In this document: in pieces, positions 33,780-41,941 of the stretch
Layout of the letters: each line of letters starts with the position of its first letter
Position numbering within the stretch: position 1 is the stretch's first letter
Assembly (NCBI RefSeq): GCF_000247475.1
Contig: NZ_AHZC01000144.1
Coordinates: forward strand, 1 to 47,248
Source of the DNA: Rhizobium sp. PDO1-076
Lineage (GTDB): Bacteria; Pseudomonadota; Alphaproteobacteria; Rhizobiales; Rhizobiaceae
Length of the DNA: 47,248 nt
Reading direction: 5' to 3'
Notes under the pieces: model-generated
The model's input: only the letters and a program-made list of their open reading frames with translations
Told to the model about the DNA's origin: nothing
Database searches by the model: none
Made by a program: the position numbers and the translations under genes

Positions 33780-34895
33780 GTGTCCACGAAGTTTCCAAGC
33801 ATTTTGTCCTCAGCAGGAGCGTTGCGCCGCGTTGCGATCGTTGCCTGTCTGTCGGCGATTGCCGTGCCGAATTTCGCCGTGGCCAATCCGATGATCGTCG
33901 TTGATGTCAAGAGCGGCCGCGTGATCGAACATCAGGAAGCCTTCCGCAAGTGGTATCCGGCCTCGCTGACCAAGCTGATGACGGCCTATACCGCGTTCAA
34001 GGCGATCCGGGCCGGCGAACTGTCGCTGCAGAGCATCGTGACGATGAGCACGCATGCGGCCGCAGAGCCTGCCAGCAAGACCTATTTCAAGCCAGGCTCG
34101 AGACTGACGCTCGACAGCGCGTTCAAGCTGCTGATCGTCAAGTCGGCCAATGACATCGCGGTTGCGATCGCCGAGACGGTGAGCGGCAGCGAGGAACGTT
34201 TCGTCGCGCGGATGAATGCCGATGCCAAGGCGCTCGGCATGAGCTCGTCGCGCTTCGTCAATCCGAACGGCCTGCCGGGCAAGGGGCAATATACGACGGC
34301 GCGCGATCTTGCCCTGCTGGCTGCCGCCATCCGCAGCGAGTTTCCCGAATATGCCAGCTATTTCGCACTGGAAGGGGTGACGACCGGCAAGAAGAACTAT
34401 GCCGCCTATAACCTTCTCGTCGGCCGGTTCGACGGTGCCGACGGCATGAAGACCGGCTATATCTGCGCCTCCGGTTTCAACCAGGTCTCGTCGGCGACCC
34501 GCAATGGCCGCACGGTGATTTCGGTCGTGCTCGGCGCCGACAGCCTTGGCGCGCGCGCCGACCAATCGGCAGACCTTTTGCAGAAGGGGCTGACGACGGC
34601 AACGGCCGGCGGGCGCCTGGAGAACCTTCAGCCCTATGGCGACGGGCTCGACCAGGTGGTGGATATCAGCAGCGAGATCTGCAATCCCAAGGCCCGCCAG
34701 GTTCGCAGCGAAGGCCGCGACGAAGTGGGGCGGATGAAGCTCCTGTCGCCCTATATCCATGAAATGGATCATCAACCGAGCTTCAGCTATGCCGGCCTCA
34801 TTTCCGGCGGAGAACCGGCGGAAAAGGCCAAGGGCGGGGCGCAGATGAGCGAAATCGCCAATGTGCCAATCCCACGGCCGCGCCCGACCTTCTGA
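33780..34895 (+). CDS. D-alanyl-D-alanine carboxypeptidase
   Basis: This 371-residue low-molecular-weight penicillin-binding protein is of the DacC/DacF group. Active-site motifs: Ser62-Leu-Thr-Lys65 (PASLTKLM), Ser122-Ala-Asn124 (KSANDIA) and Lys224-Thr-Gly (GMKTGYICASGFN). The N-terminus from GTG 33780 gives a good secretion signal (LRRVAIVACLSAIAVPNFAVA), and GAGAGG lies about 9 bases upstream. In-frame ATG 33738 is a less likely start. It trims the terminal D-Ala from peptidoglycan peptides in the periplasm. The CobW-type gene starts 44 bases downstream and may be co-transcribed. Confidence 0.9.
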   Translation: MSTKFPSILSSAGALRRVAIVACLSAIAVPNFAVANPMIVVDVKSGRVIEHQEAFRKWYPASLTKLMTAYTAFKAIRAGELSLQSIVTMSTHAAAEPASKTYFKPGSRLTLDSAFKLLIVKSANDIAVAIAETVSGSEERFVARMNADAKALGMSSSRFVNPNGLPGKGQYTTARDLALLAAAIRSEFPEYASYFALEGVTTGKKNYAAYNLLVGRFDGADGMKTGYICASGFNQVSSATRNGRTVISVVLGADSLGARADQSADLLQKGLTTATAGGRLENLQPYGDGLDQVVDISSEICNPKARQVRSEGRDEVGRMKLLSPYIHEMDHQPSFSYAGLISGGEPAEKAKGGAQMSEIANVPIPRPRPTF

Positions 34896-34939
34896 TGTGT
34901 TGCCGCATTCGGCCGGATCTCTCAGTGAAAGTGGAAGAC

Positions 34940-36094
34940 ATGAGCATCGGACGTATCCCGGTATCGATCCTGACCGGATTTCTCGGCGCCGGGAAATCGA
35001 CGCTGCTGAACAGGATCCTCAAGGATCCGGCGATGAAGGACGCTGCCGTCATCATCAATGAATTCGGCGAAGTCGGCATCGACCACCTGCTGGTCGAATC
35101 CTCCAGCGACACCGTGGTCGAACTGTCCGATGGCTGCCTGTGCTGCACCGTGCGCGGCGAGCTGGTCGATACGCTGGCCGAACTGGTCGACGGCATGCAG
35201 ACCGGCAAGATCAAGCCGCTGTCGCGGATCGTCATTGAGACCACCGGCCTCGCCGATCCGGCGCCGGTGATGCAGTCGGTGATGGGCCATCCGGCGATCG
35301 CGCAGCATTTCGATCTGGACGGCATGATTACCGTCGTCGATGCCGTCAACGGATTGTCGACGATCGATGGCTTCACCGAAGCCTACAAGCAGATTGCCGT
35401 TGCCGACCGGCTGATTCTGACCAAGACCACACTTCCGGAAGCCGGTGATACGACGGCGCTGGTTGCGCGGCTCAGGGCGCTCAATCCGCGTGCGCCGATC
35501 ACCAATGGCGATGCCGACGAGGCCGGCAGCGCCGCCGTGCTGGTCAACGGGCTCTACGATCCGGCCAGCAAGATCGCCGATGTCGATCGCTGGCTGAAGG
35601 ACGAGGTGGGCCATGACCACCATGATCACGAGCATGAGCATCATGGTCATCATGACCACGCTGACCATCACCATCACCATCACGAGCATGACCACCATCA
35701 TGACGTGAACCGACATGGCACATCGATTCGCTCCTATTCGATCATCCATGATCAGCCGATCGATCCGATGGCGCTCAACATGTTCATCGACCTCCTGCGG
35801 TCGACCCATGGCGAAAAGCTGTTGCGGATGAAGGCGATCGTTGCCCTGACCGACCAGCCGGATCGGCCGCTCGTGCTGCATGGCGTGCAGTCGATCTTCC
35901 ATATGCCGGTGCGTCTGCCGGCCTGGCCTGAGGGGTCTGACCGCAAGACGCGGCTGGTGCTGATCACCAGGGATCTGTCGGAGGACTATGTGCGGGATCT
36001 GTTCGGTGCCTTCACCGGCCGGATTGGCATCGACCGGCCGGATCGTGCGGCCATGGTCGACAATCCGCTGGCGATCCCGGGCTACCGGATCTAG
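34940..36094 (+). CDS. CobW/COG0523-family GTPase with His-rich metal-binding loop
   Basis: This 384-residue G3E GTPase of the CobW/ZigA/YjiA family is a class of metal chaperones. Walker A is GFLGAGKST, the family metal motif is Cys-Leu-Cys-Cys (DGCLCCTVRGEL), and the switch region is ETTGLADP. Residues 225-254 contain 20 histidines among 30 residues, a likely zinc-, cobalt- or nickel-binding linker before the C-terminal domain (RSYSI..). Odd point: the guanine-recognition motif (N/T)KxD reads TKTT, so the base-contacting Asp is missing. ATG 34940 (MSIGRIPVS) is preferred; ATG 34895 touches the upstream stop and is possible. Not the cobaltochelatase partner cobW proper as far as context shows. 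Confidence 0.88.
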   Translation: MSIGRIPVSILTGFLGAGKSTLLNRILKDPAMKDAAVIINEFGEVGIDHLLVESSSDTVVELSDGCLCCTVRGELVDTLAELVDGMQTGKIKPLSRIVIETTGLADPAPVMQSVMGHPAIAQHFDLDGMITVVDAVNGLSTIDGFTEAYKQIAVADRLILTKTTLPEAGDTTALVARLRALNPRAPITNGDADEAGSAAVLVNGLYDPASKIADVDRWLKDEVGHDHHDHEHEHHGHHDHADHHHHHHEHDHHHDVNRHGTSIRSYSIIHDQPIDPMALNMFIDLLRSTHGEKLLRMKAIVALTDQPDRPLVLHGVQSIFHMPVRLPAWPEGSDRKTRLVLITRDLSEDYVRDLFGAFTGRIGIDRPDRAAMVDNPLAIPGYRI

Positions 36095-36103
36095 CGAGGA
36101 ACG

Positions 36104-36346
36104 TTAGGCGCGGCCGTTGCCGCCCTTGCGGATCTGGAACCGGTGGCCGCTGTCGAGCGGCTGCGTTTCCAGCAGGGCGTGTCCGTCTTCGCGGCAAAAA
36201 TGCGCGATGTCGATGACGGCCAGCGGGTCGGTGGTCTCGATCACCAACAGTGCGCCCGGCTGCATGTCGGCAAGCCGCCGGCGTGTCTTGAGGACCGGCA
36301 AGGGGCATTTCAGCCCCTTGAGGTCATAGACGACGGGTTCGGTCAT
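36104..36346 (-). CDS. TusA/SirA-family sulfur carrier protein
   Basis: This 80-residue protein has the TusA signature near the start: YDLKGLKCPLPVLKTRRRL, with Cys in the CPxP motif. The fold is beta-alpha-beta-alpha. The family carries persulfide sulfur for tRNA thiolation, molybdenum cofactor sulfuration or sulfur oxidation. It follows the L,D-transpeptidase gene by five bases, so the two share a transcript though no functional link is known. Given the molybdenum enzymes in this window, sulfur delivery to cofactors is possible, but this is a guess. Confidence 0.88.
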   Translation of the reverse strand: MTEPVVYDLKGLKCPLPVLKTRRRLADMQPGALLVIETTDPLAVIDIAHFCREDGHALLETQPLDSGHRFQIRKGGNGRA

Positions 36347-36351
36347 GCCGA

Positions 36352-37722
36352 CTACCAGAGTTTCCAGAACGGCTTCTTCTTCACCGGTGCTTCCGCGACG
36401 GTCGTTTCCGCCATCTGCGGATTGGGCTGCGGGACCGGAACGACGGACTGGCCAGCCTGTGCAGTTGCCGTGGCCTGTGCAGGTGCGGCCGACGGGGCAG
36501 CCGGTGCCACGGGTGCAATCGGGGCTGCCGAGGCGGTCGCGGTGCCGGCCGGAGCAGCGGTCGCCGTTGCCGGGGCCACTGCGACCGGTGCAACGGTCTG
36601 TGCTGTGCCTGCCACCGTTGTGGCGGCAGTCGCGGTTGTTCCGGCAGCCGGCGGCTTGGCGGTCAGCTGGTTGATTGCAGCCGGGGCCGAGGTAGCACTT
36701 GCGACCGCCGTCGGATTGACGTCGTCGATATCGAGCAGCTTTCCGGCTGCGAGAGCCGAACCGGTCGGTGCAAAAGCCAGGTCGTGCGAGCGCGACTTGC
36801 GCAGGTCAGCGACAAGCGCCTTACGCTCGGCTTCGCTCGGATCGTACCAGATCTTGCCGTCGAACTTGTTCAGCGCCTTGGCGTAGTTGCGGTCGTATTC
36901 CTTGTTGTAGCTTGCCAGTGCCATCTCAAGCGCCGGCGGAGTCGACATCGGCGGGCAGGCCGCCTGGGCGTTGAAGCCCTTGCCATCGGCCGTCAGCTGG
37001 TTGAAGACATATTTCTTCTCACAGACATTGACGTCCGGCGGGCGCTTGGTGACTTCGAAATTGTCGTAGCCGACCTTCAGCGTTTTCCAGAAGTCATAGT
37101 GCTGGCTGTGGCGATGACGGGCCATGTTTTCGGCCGTCATGCGGAACGGAAATGCCTGCAGCTGAATGCTCTGCTGGCCGCCCTTGAAGGCGTCGCGGGC
37201 AAAGGCATAGATCTCGAGGATCTGCGCGTCGGTCATCGAATAGCAGCCCGATGACGAGCAGGCGCCGTGGATCATCAGGTTGGAGCCACTGCGGCCGTTT
37301 GCCTGGTCGAAGCGATTGGGAAAACCGGTATTGATCGCGAGGAAATATTTCGAGTTCGGATTGAGGTGGTAAGGCGTCAGCGGATAGAAGCCTTCCGGCG
37401 CCTGCCGGTCGCCTTCCTTGACCTTGGGTCCGAGACGGCCCGACCAGGCGCAAATGTCGTACTCGACGACCTTGTCGAAGCGATTGTTGGTCTTGGCCTT
37501 CCAGACTTCCAGCACACCTTCTTCCTTGAAGATGCGCAGCATGATCGGCGCGTTGCGATCCATGCCCTTTTTCTGGATCTCCGCGACCAGGCGCGCCGGA
37601 AGCGGCTGCTGGATCTTGTTGGAGACCTTGGGGGAATCGTAGGTCGCACTTTCCAGTGTGTCATTGCAGCCGGCAAGTGCCGCGGCGAAGATCAATACAA
37701 GGGCTGTCGATTTCCAGCGCAT
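36352..37722 (-). CDS. L,D-transpeptidase (YafK type) lipoprotein with long Ala/Pro/Thr tail
   Basis: This 456-residue protein has a lipoprotein signal (MRWKSTALVLIFAAALAGC, Cys19). The YkuD/YafK catalytic block is HGACSSSGCYSM, with His152 and catalytic Cys160. The family forms or cleaves L,D-links in peptidoglycan or links lipoproteins to it. From about residue 330 the protein becomes a low-complexity Ala/Thr/Pro/Val tail of about 110 residues that ends in basic and aromatic PVKKKPFWKLW, perhaps a periplasmic spacer. ATG 37722 is used; the TTG at 37728 adds two residues only. Confidence 0.9.
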   Translation of the reverse strand: MRWKSTALVLIFAAALAGCNDTLESATYDSPKVSNKIQQPLPARLVAEIQKKGMDRNAPIMLRIFKEEGVLEVWKAKTNNRFDKVVEYDICAWSGRLGPKVKEGDRQAPEGFYPLTPYHLNPNSKYFLAINTGFPNRFDQANGRSGSNLMIHGACSSSGCYSMTDAQILEIYAFARDAFKGGQQSIQLQAFPFRMTAENMARHRHSQHYDFWKTLKVGYDNFEVTKRPPDVNVCEKKYVFNQLTADGKGFNAQAACPPMSTPPALEMALASYNKEYDRNYAKALNKFDGKIWYDPSEAERKALVADLRKSRSHDLAFAPTGSALAAGKLLDIDDVNPTAVASATSAPAAINQLTAKPPAAGTTATAATTVAGTAQTVAPVAVAPATATAAPAGTATASAAPIAPVAPAAPSAAPAQATATAQAGQSVVPVPQPNPQMAETTVAEAPVKKKPFWKLW

Positions 37723-37892
37723 TCGCAAAAGCTCTTTTCAAGAACAGATCAAGCGGCCTTGGCAGGTCAGGCCTCTTTTAGTTTATGACTGCTTTCTTCA
37801 CAAATTATAAACCACGGAGCAATTCATTCCGGGGTGATTTTGCTGCGATACTGTTGCAAAGCGGCAGAGTGATGGCCGGACCGGCCGTCATC

Positions 37893-38846
37893 CTAGAGAT
37901 TGCGGCCGATATCGAGGAATTTCTGGCGGCGGTCGTTGCGCAATTTTTCGCCCGACAACGGCGTCAGGTCGGCTAGCGCAGACGCGATGACGTCGCCGGT
38001 CGACTTGATCACGGATTCCGGGGCTCTGTGGGCACCGCCGACCGGTTCCTGGATGATGCCGTCGATGATGCCGAAGCCCTTGAGGTCCTCGGCAGTGATC
38101 TTCATGTTGGTCGCCGCTTCCTTGGCGCGGGTGGAATCGCGCCAGAGGATCGAGGCTGCCCCTTCCGGCGAGATGACCGAATAGATCGCATGCTCCAGCA
38201 TGTAGACCCGGTTGCCGGTGGCAATCGCGATCGCACCGCCGGAGCCGCCTTCGCCGATGACGACGGACACCATCGGAACCTTGAGGCCGAGGCACATTTC
38301 GGTCGAGCGGGCGATGGCTTCCGCCTGACCGCGTTCTTCCGCGCCGACGCCCGGATAGGCACCTGCCGTGTCGATCAGGGTGATCAGCGGCAGGCCGAAG
38401 CGATCGGCCATTTCCATGACGCGGATCGCCTTGCGATAGCCTTCGGGACGGGGGCTGCCGAAATTGTGCTTCAGGCGCGACTTCGTGTCATTGCCCTTTT
38501 CCTGGCCGATCACGGCAACCGGCTGGCCGCGGAAGCGGGCGAGGCCGGCCTGGATGGCGGCGTCCTCGGCGAACTTGCGGTCGCCGGCCAGCGGTGTGAA
38601 GTCGGTGAACAGGTGGCTGGCATAGTCGACGAAATGCGGGCGCTGCGGATGGCGCGCAACCTGCGTCTTCTGCCAGGCATTGAGCTTCGAATAGATATCG
38701 GCCATCGCCTCTTCGACGCGGCCTTCGAGCCGGCTGATCTCTTCTGAGGTGTCGATGCTCTCGTCCTCTTCCGCGATCTTCTTCAGTTCGCGGATCTTGG
38801 CTTCGAGGTCTGAAATTGGCTTTTCGAAGTCGAGATAATTATGCAT
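37893..38846 (-). CDS. accA: Acetyl-CoA carboxylase carboxyltransferase, alpha subunit
   Basis: This 317-residue AccA, with AccD, moves the carboxyl group from biotin to acetyl-CoA in the first step of fatty acid synthesis. Seen: start MHNYLDFEKPISDLEAKI, ITLIDTAGAYPGVGAEERGQ, the oxyanion-type block VVIGEGGSGGAIAIA, and YSVISPEGAASILWRD. Length is normal. It lies 62 bases after xerD on the same strand, as in other rhizobia. Confidence 0.97.
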   Translation of the reverse strand: MHNYLDFEKPISDLEAKIRELKKIAEEDESIDTSEEISRLEGRVEEAMADIYSKLNAWQKTQVARHPQRPHFVDYASHLFTDFTPLAGDRKFAEDAAIQAGLARFRGQPVAVIGQEKGNDTKSRLKHNFGSPRPEGYRKAIRVMEMADRFGLPLITLIDTAGAYPGVGAEERGQAEAIARSTEMCLGLKVPMVSVVIGEGGSGGAIAIATGNRVYMLEHAIYSVISPEGAASILWRDSTRAKEAATNMKITAEDLKGFGIIDGIIQEPVGGAHRAPESVIKSTGDVIASALADLTPLSGEKLRNDRRQKFLDIGRNL

Positions 38847-38908
38847 GGAGTCAGTTCCGATCGTTTTGTCCCTGGCCTTGCGGCTGCCGGGAACCGGTAT
38901 TGCCGGTC

Positions 38909-39850
38909 CTAATCGTGGTTTTTCGCCTGTTTTGCAAGGGGGTGATGCGTTTGGACCAATTGCTGCAGTCTCTCGTCCAGCACATGTGTATAGATTTGTG
39001 TCGTTGAAATGTCGCTATGGCCGAGCAATTCCTGCACGGCGCGAAGGTCCGCGCCATTGCCGAGAAGGTGGCTGGCAAAGGCATGGCGCAGGACATGCGG
39101 CGATACGCTTGCGGCCGGCAGGCCGCTGCGAATGGCAAGATCCTTCAGGTCGCGGGCAAAGACCTGGCGCGGCAGATGCCCTTCCTTGCTGGCGGATGGA
39201 AAGAGGAAGGGGCTGTCGGCATGGCCGGGTGTCGCTGCCCGTGTTTCGCCGTAGCGGGCCAGTGCCTCGATGGCGGTGCGCGACAGGGGAACCAGCCGTT
39301 CCTTGTTGCCCTTGCCCCTGACGACGAGAAAACGCCCCTCCTGGGCCAGCACCTTGACCGGCAGCGAAACCAGTTCGCTGACGCGCATGCCGGTCGCATA
39401 GAGCAGTTCCAGCAGGACCAGCAGTCGGAGCCTTGCAGGCTGGTCCGGACCTGGCAGGGCGGCTTCCTGATCGGCAAGCGCCAGCATGTTGCCGACATCC
39501 TCGACGCTCAGTGTCTTTGGCAGTGAGCGTGCCTTTTTCGGCGCATCGAGGATTGCCGTCGGATCGTCGCCCCTCAGGCCTTCGGCGTAGAGAAACTTGT
39601 AGAACTGGCGCATCGCCGAAAGCCTGCGGGCCTGCGATGTCGCCTGAAAGCCGCGCTTTGCCAGATCTGACAGATAGGCGGTCAGGTCGGTGCGGCCGGC
39701 ACTGCCCAGCGTCGTCTTACGGTTCGTCAAAAAAGAATGCAGGTCGTCGAGGTCGCGTTCGTAGGAGGCGAGCGTATTGGCGGCGGCGCCGCGTTCGGCG
39801 CTCATCATTTCGAGGAAGGCCTCGACCCGTGCCTGGCTCAGATCCGCCAC
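38909..39850 (-). CDS. xerD: Site-specific tyrosine recombinase XerD
   Basis: This 313-residue tyrosine recombinase resolves chromosome dimers at dif with XerC. The core-binding domain covers about residues 1-110. The catalytic set is visible: Arg in ATGMRVSEL, Lys in RGKGNKERL, His and Arg in [12 protein letters not shown], His in [10 protein letters not shown], and Tyr in IYTHV. The start is a GTG (39850) that gives the usual rhizobial N-terminus. It is housekeeping rather than a mobile-element integrase: it is flanked by accA and the aro genes and has normal codon use. Confidence 0.93.
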   Translation of the reverse strand: MADLSQARVEAFLEMMSAERGAAANTLASYERDLDDLHSFLTNRKTTLGSAGRTDLTAYLSDLAKRGFQATSQARRLSAMRQFYKFLYAEGLRGDDPTAILDAPKKARSLPKTLSVEDVGNMLALADQEAALPGPDQPARLRLLVLLELLYATGMRVSELVSLPVKVLAQEGRFLVVRGKGNKERLVPLSRTAIEALARYGETRAATPGHADSPFLFPSASKEGHLPRQVFARDLKDLAIRSGLPAASVSPHVLRHAFASHLLGNGADLRAVQELLGHSDISTTQIYTHVLDERLQQLVQTHHPLAKQAKNHD

Positions 39851-39879
39851 CTAATTTTAGTCCTTGCTGTTGTTCGACG

Positions 39880-40032
39880 TTACTGTTCGACCGGGTTCAC
39901 GCGTTCCGAGGGGATCTTGATCGTTACATCCCGTTCCCGGGGCTCGACGAAGACCGTGAGTGACCACATGATGGCATAGATGATGCCGGCGATCGTTGCG
40001 CAGATGAACAGAAAGCGAAACAATGTCGGCAT
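39880..40032 (-). CDS. Small single-span membrane protein upstream of xerD
   Basis: This 50-residue protein has one membrane helix (FLFICATIAGIIYAIMWSLTVFV) and a short charged tail (EPRERDVTIKIPSERVNPVEQ). ATG 40032 is chosen because AAGGA lies about 8 bases upstream; an in-frame ATG at 40077 has no site. It starts a minus-strand run with xerD and accA and is divergent from aroK. Unknown function; it seems conserved next to aroK in rhizobia, from memory. Confidence 0.7.
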   Translation of the reverse strand: MPTLFRFLFICATIAGIIYAIMWSLTVFVEPRERDVTIKIPSERVNPVEQ

Positions 40033-40115
40033 GAATGGTCCTTGGCCTTCGAAGCGTTGAACATAGGGAATAGGCATTGTGACTTGCAAGGGTGCTGTGA
40101 TCCTTGTGTCGATTT

Positions 40116-40133
40116 GCGTCAACGGCTTGACGC
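40116..40133. promoter_or_regulatory. Palindrome with two divergent TTGACGC elements before aroK
   Basis: GCGTCAA-CGGC-TTGACGC is a perfect 7-bp inverted repeat. Each arm reads as a -35-like TTGACG on one strand. It lies 49 bases before aroK and 84 bases before the small membrane gene, so it may be paired -35 boxes or a regulator site. Confidence 0.4.
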
Positions 40134-40181
40134 TTGCCCTGCATTTGTCAATACCGTGATGAAACAGTTGCGAACGGGCCG

Positions 40182-40817
40182 ATGACCGATACGATCCTCA
40201 ATCTTGCCTCTAGTCTGGGCGAGCGCGCCAGGGCAGCGCTCGGAAGACGCAATCTGGTTTTCGTCGGCCTGATGGGGGCCGGCAAGTCGGCGGTCGGGCG
40301 GATGGTGGCCAACCAGCTCGGCCTGCCTTTCGTCGATACCGATGTCGAGATCGAGCGCGTGTCGCGCATGTCGATCAGCGAGTTGTTCACGGCCTATGGC
40401 GAGGATGAATTCCGGGCACTGGAAACGCGGGTGATCAAGCGCTTGCTGCGTTCGGGTCCGCGCGTTGTATCCACCGGCGGCGGCGCCTTCATCAATGACA
40501 AGACACGCAAGCAGATCGAACGAGGCGGTATCTCTTTGTGGCTGAAGGCTGATCTCGATGTTCTGTGGGAACGGGTCAACAAGCGCGACCATCGGCCGTT
40601 GCTGAAGACGGAGAACCCCAAGCAGACCCTCAAGGATCTGATGGACAAGCGCTATCCGATCTACGAACTGGCGGATCTGACAATCCAGTCACGCGATGTG
40701 CGCAAGGAAGTGATTGCCAACGAGGTTCTGATGGCGATCATCGAAAAGACTGGCATCGAAAAAACTGGCCCCGAAAAGACTGGTATCGAACAGAGCGGCA
40801 AAGGTGAGACGGTATGA
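40182..40817 (+). CDS. aroK: Shikimate kinase
   Basis: This 211-residue P-loop kinase phosphorylates shikimate in aromatic amino acid synthesis. Walker A is GLMGAGKSAVG; the shikimate-binding parts are FVDTDVEIE, FRALETRVIKRLL and STGGGAF; the lid contains RDHRPLL. It is longer than the E. coli enzyme (173) by an N-terminal leader common in rhizobia and a C-terminal tail made of a 5-residue repeat (IEKTG, IEKTG, PEKTG, IEQSG). ATG 40182 is chosen; a longer frame to 40134 crosses the promoter. Its stop overlaps the aroB start (ATGA). Confidence 0.95.
   Translation: MTDTILNLASSLGERARAALGRRNLVFVGLMGAGKSAVGRMVANQLGLPFVDTDVEIERVSRMSISELFTAYGEDEFRALETRVIKRLLRSGPRVVSTGGGAFINDKTRKQIERGGISLWLKADLDVLWERVNKRDHRPLLKTENPKQTLKDLMDKRYPIYELADLTIQSRDVRKEVIANEVLMAIIEKTGIEKTGPEKTGIEQSGKGETV
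40738..40797 (+). repeat. 15-bp tandem repeat at the aroK 3' end
   Basis: Four degenerate 15-bp units encode IEKTG, IEKTG, PEKTG and IEQSG just before the aroK stop. The unit length is a multiple of three, so copy-number changes would keep frame with the rest of aroK. Confidence 0.85.
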
Positions 40818-41941
40818 GCAAGGTCGAGAATTCGGAACGTCTGGTGCATGTGCCGCTTGGCGAGCGCGCCTATGACATCCTGATCGGGCCCGGTCTGCTT
40901 GCCCGTGCCGGCGGCGAGATTTCCAGCCGCATCAAGGGCAAACGTGCGGCTATCGTCACGGACGAGAATGTCGGCGCCCGCTATCTCGACGGCCTGATGG
41001 ACAGCCTGCAGACGGACGGCATCGAGGCTGTGTCGGTGACCTTGCCACCCGGCGAAAAGACCAAGAGCTTTGCCAGCCTGACCCAGGTCTGCGACGTGCT
41101 GCTTGAGGCGCGCATCGAGCGCAATGATGCGGTGATTGCGCTCGGTGGCGGCGTGATCGGCGATCTCACCGGCTTTGCCGCCGGCATCGTGCGTCGCGGC
41201 GTGCGTTTCGTGCAGATCCCGACCTCGCTTCTCTCGCAGGTCGATTCATCGGTCGGAGGCAAGACGGGGATCAACGCCCGGCAGGGCAAGAACCTGATCG
41301 GCATCTTCAACCAGCCGGATCTCGTGCTCGCCGATACCGACGTGCTTGATACGCTGTCGGAGCGCGAATTCCGCGCCGGCTATGCGGAAGTGGCGAAATA
41401 CGGCCTGATCGACAAGCCGGATTTCTTCGAATGGCTGGAAACCAACTGGCGTGATGTGTTTGCCGGCGGTCAGGCCCGGATCGAGGCGATTGCCGTCAGC
41501 TGTCAGGCCAAGGCCGATGTCGTGGTGGCCGACGAGCGCGAAAACGGTCGCCGGGCGCTGCTCAATCTCGGCCATACCTTCGGCCATGCGCTCGAAGCCG
41601 CCACGCAATATGACAGCAAGCGTCTGGTGCATGGCGAAGGCGTGTCGATCGGCATGGTGCTGGCGCACCAGTTCTCCGCCCGGATGAACCTTGCCAGCCC
41701 GGACCTCGCGGCCCGCGTCGAGGCTCATCTGCGTGCGGTCGGCCTGCCGACCCGGATGGACGAGATCCCCGGCGAATTGCCGCCGACCGACGTCCTGATG
41801 GATGCGATCGCGCAGGACAAGAAGGTGAAGGGCGGCAAGCTGACCTTCATCCTGACGCGTGGTCTCGGTGAAGCCTTTGTCGCCGATGACGTGCCTTCGT
41901 CTGAGGTCGTCTCCTTCCTCGAAGAGAAGCGGGCGAAATGA
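40814..41941 (+). CDS. aroB: 3-dehydroquinate synthase
   Basis: This 375-residue NAD- and metal-dependent enzyme converts DAHP to 3-dehydroquinate, the second step of the shikimate pathway. Motifs: VTLPPGEKTKSF, the NAD loop ALGGGVIGDLTGFAAGI, QIPTSLLSQVDSSVGGKTGIN, and the metal ligands in GHTFGHALEA and HGEGVSIGM. It overlaps aroK by four bases upstream and the CBS-domain gene by four bases downstream (ATGA in both cases), so the three are translationally coupled. Confidence 0.97.
   Translation: MSKVENSERLVHVPLGERAYDILIGPGLLARAGGEISSRIKGKRAAIVTDENVGARYLDGLMDSLQTDGIEAVSVTLPPGEKTKSFASLTQVCDVLLEARIERNDAVIALGGGVIGDLTGFAAGIVRRGVRFVQIPTSLLSQVDSSVGGKTGINARQGKNLIGIFNQPDLVLADTDVLDTLSEREFRAGYAEVAKYGLIDKPDFFEWLETNWRDVFAGGQARIEAIAVSCQAKADVVVADERENGRRALLNLGHTFGHALEAATQYDSKRLVHGEGVSIGMVLAHQFSARMNLASPDLAARVEAHLRAVGLPTRMDEIPGELPPTDVLMDAIAQDKKVKGGKLTFILTRGLGEAFVADDVPSSEVVSFLEEKRAK

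Noticed and set aside
38909..39850. Tyrosine recombinase as a mobile-element integrase
   Set aside because: Length, motifs and position beside accA fit chromosomal XerD; no attachment sites or phage genes are near.
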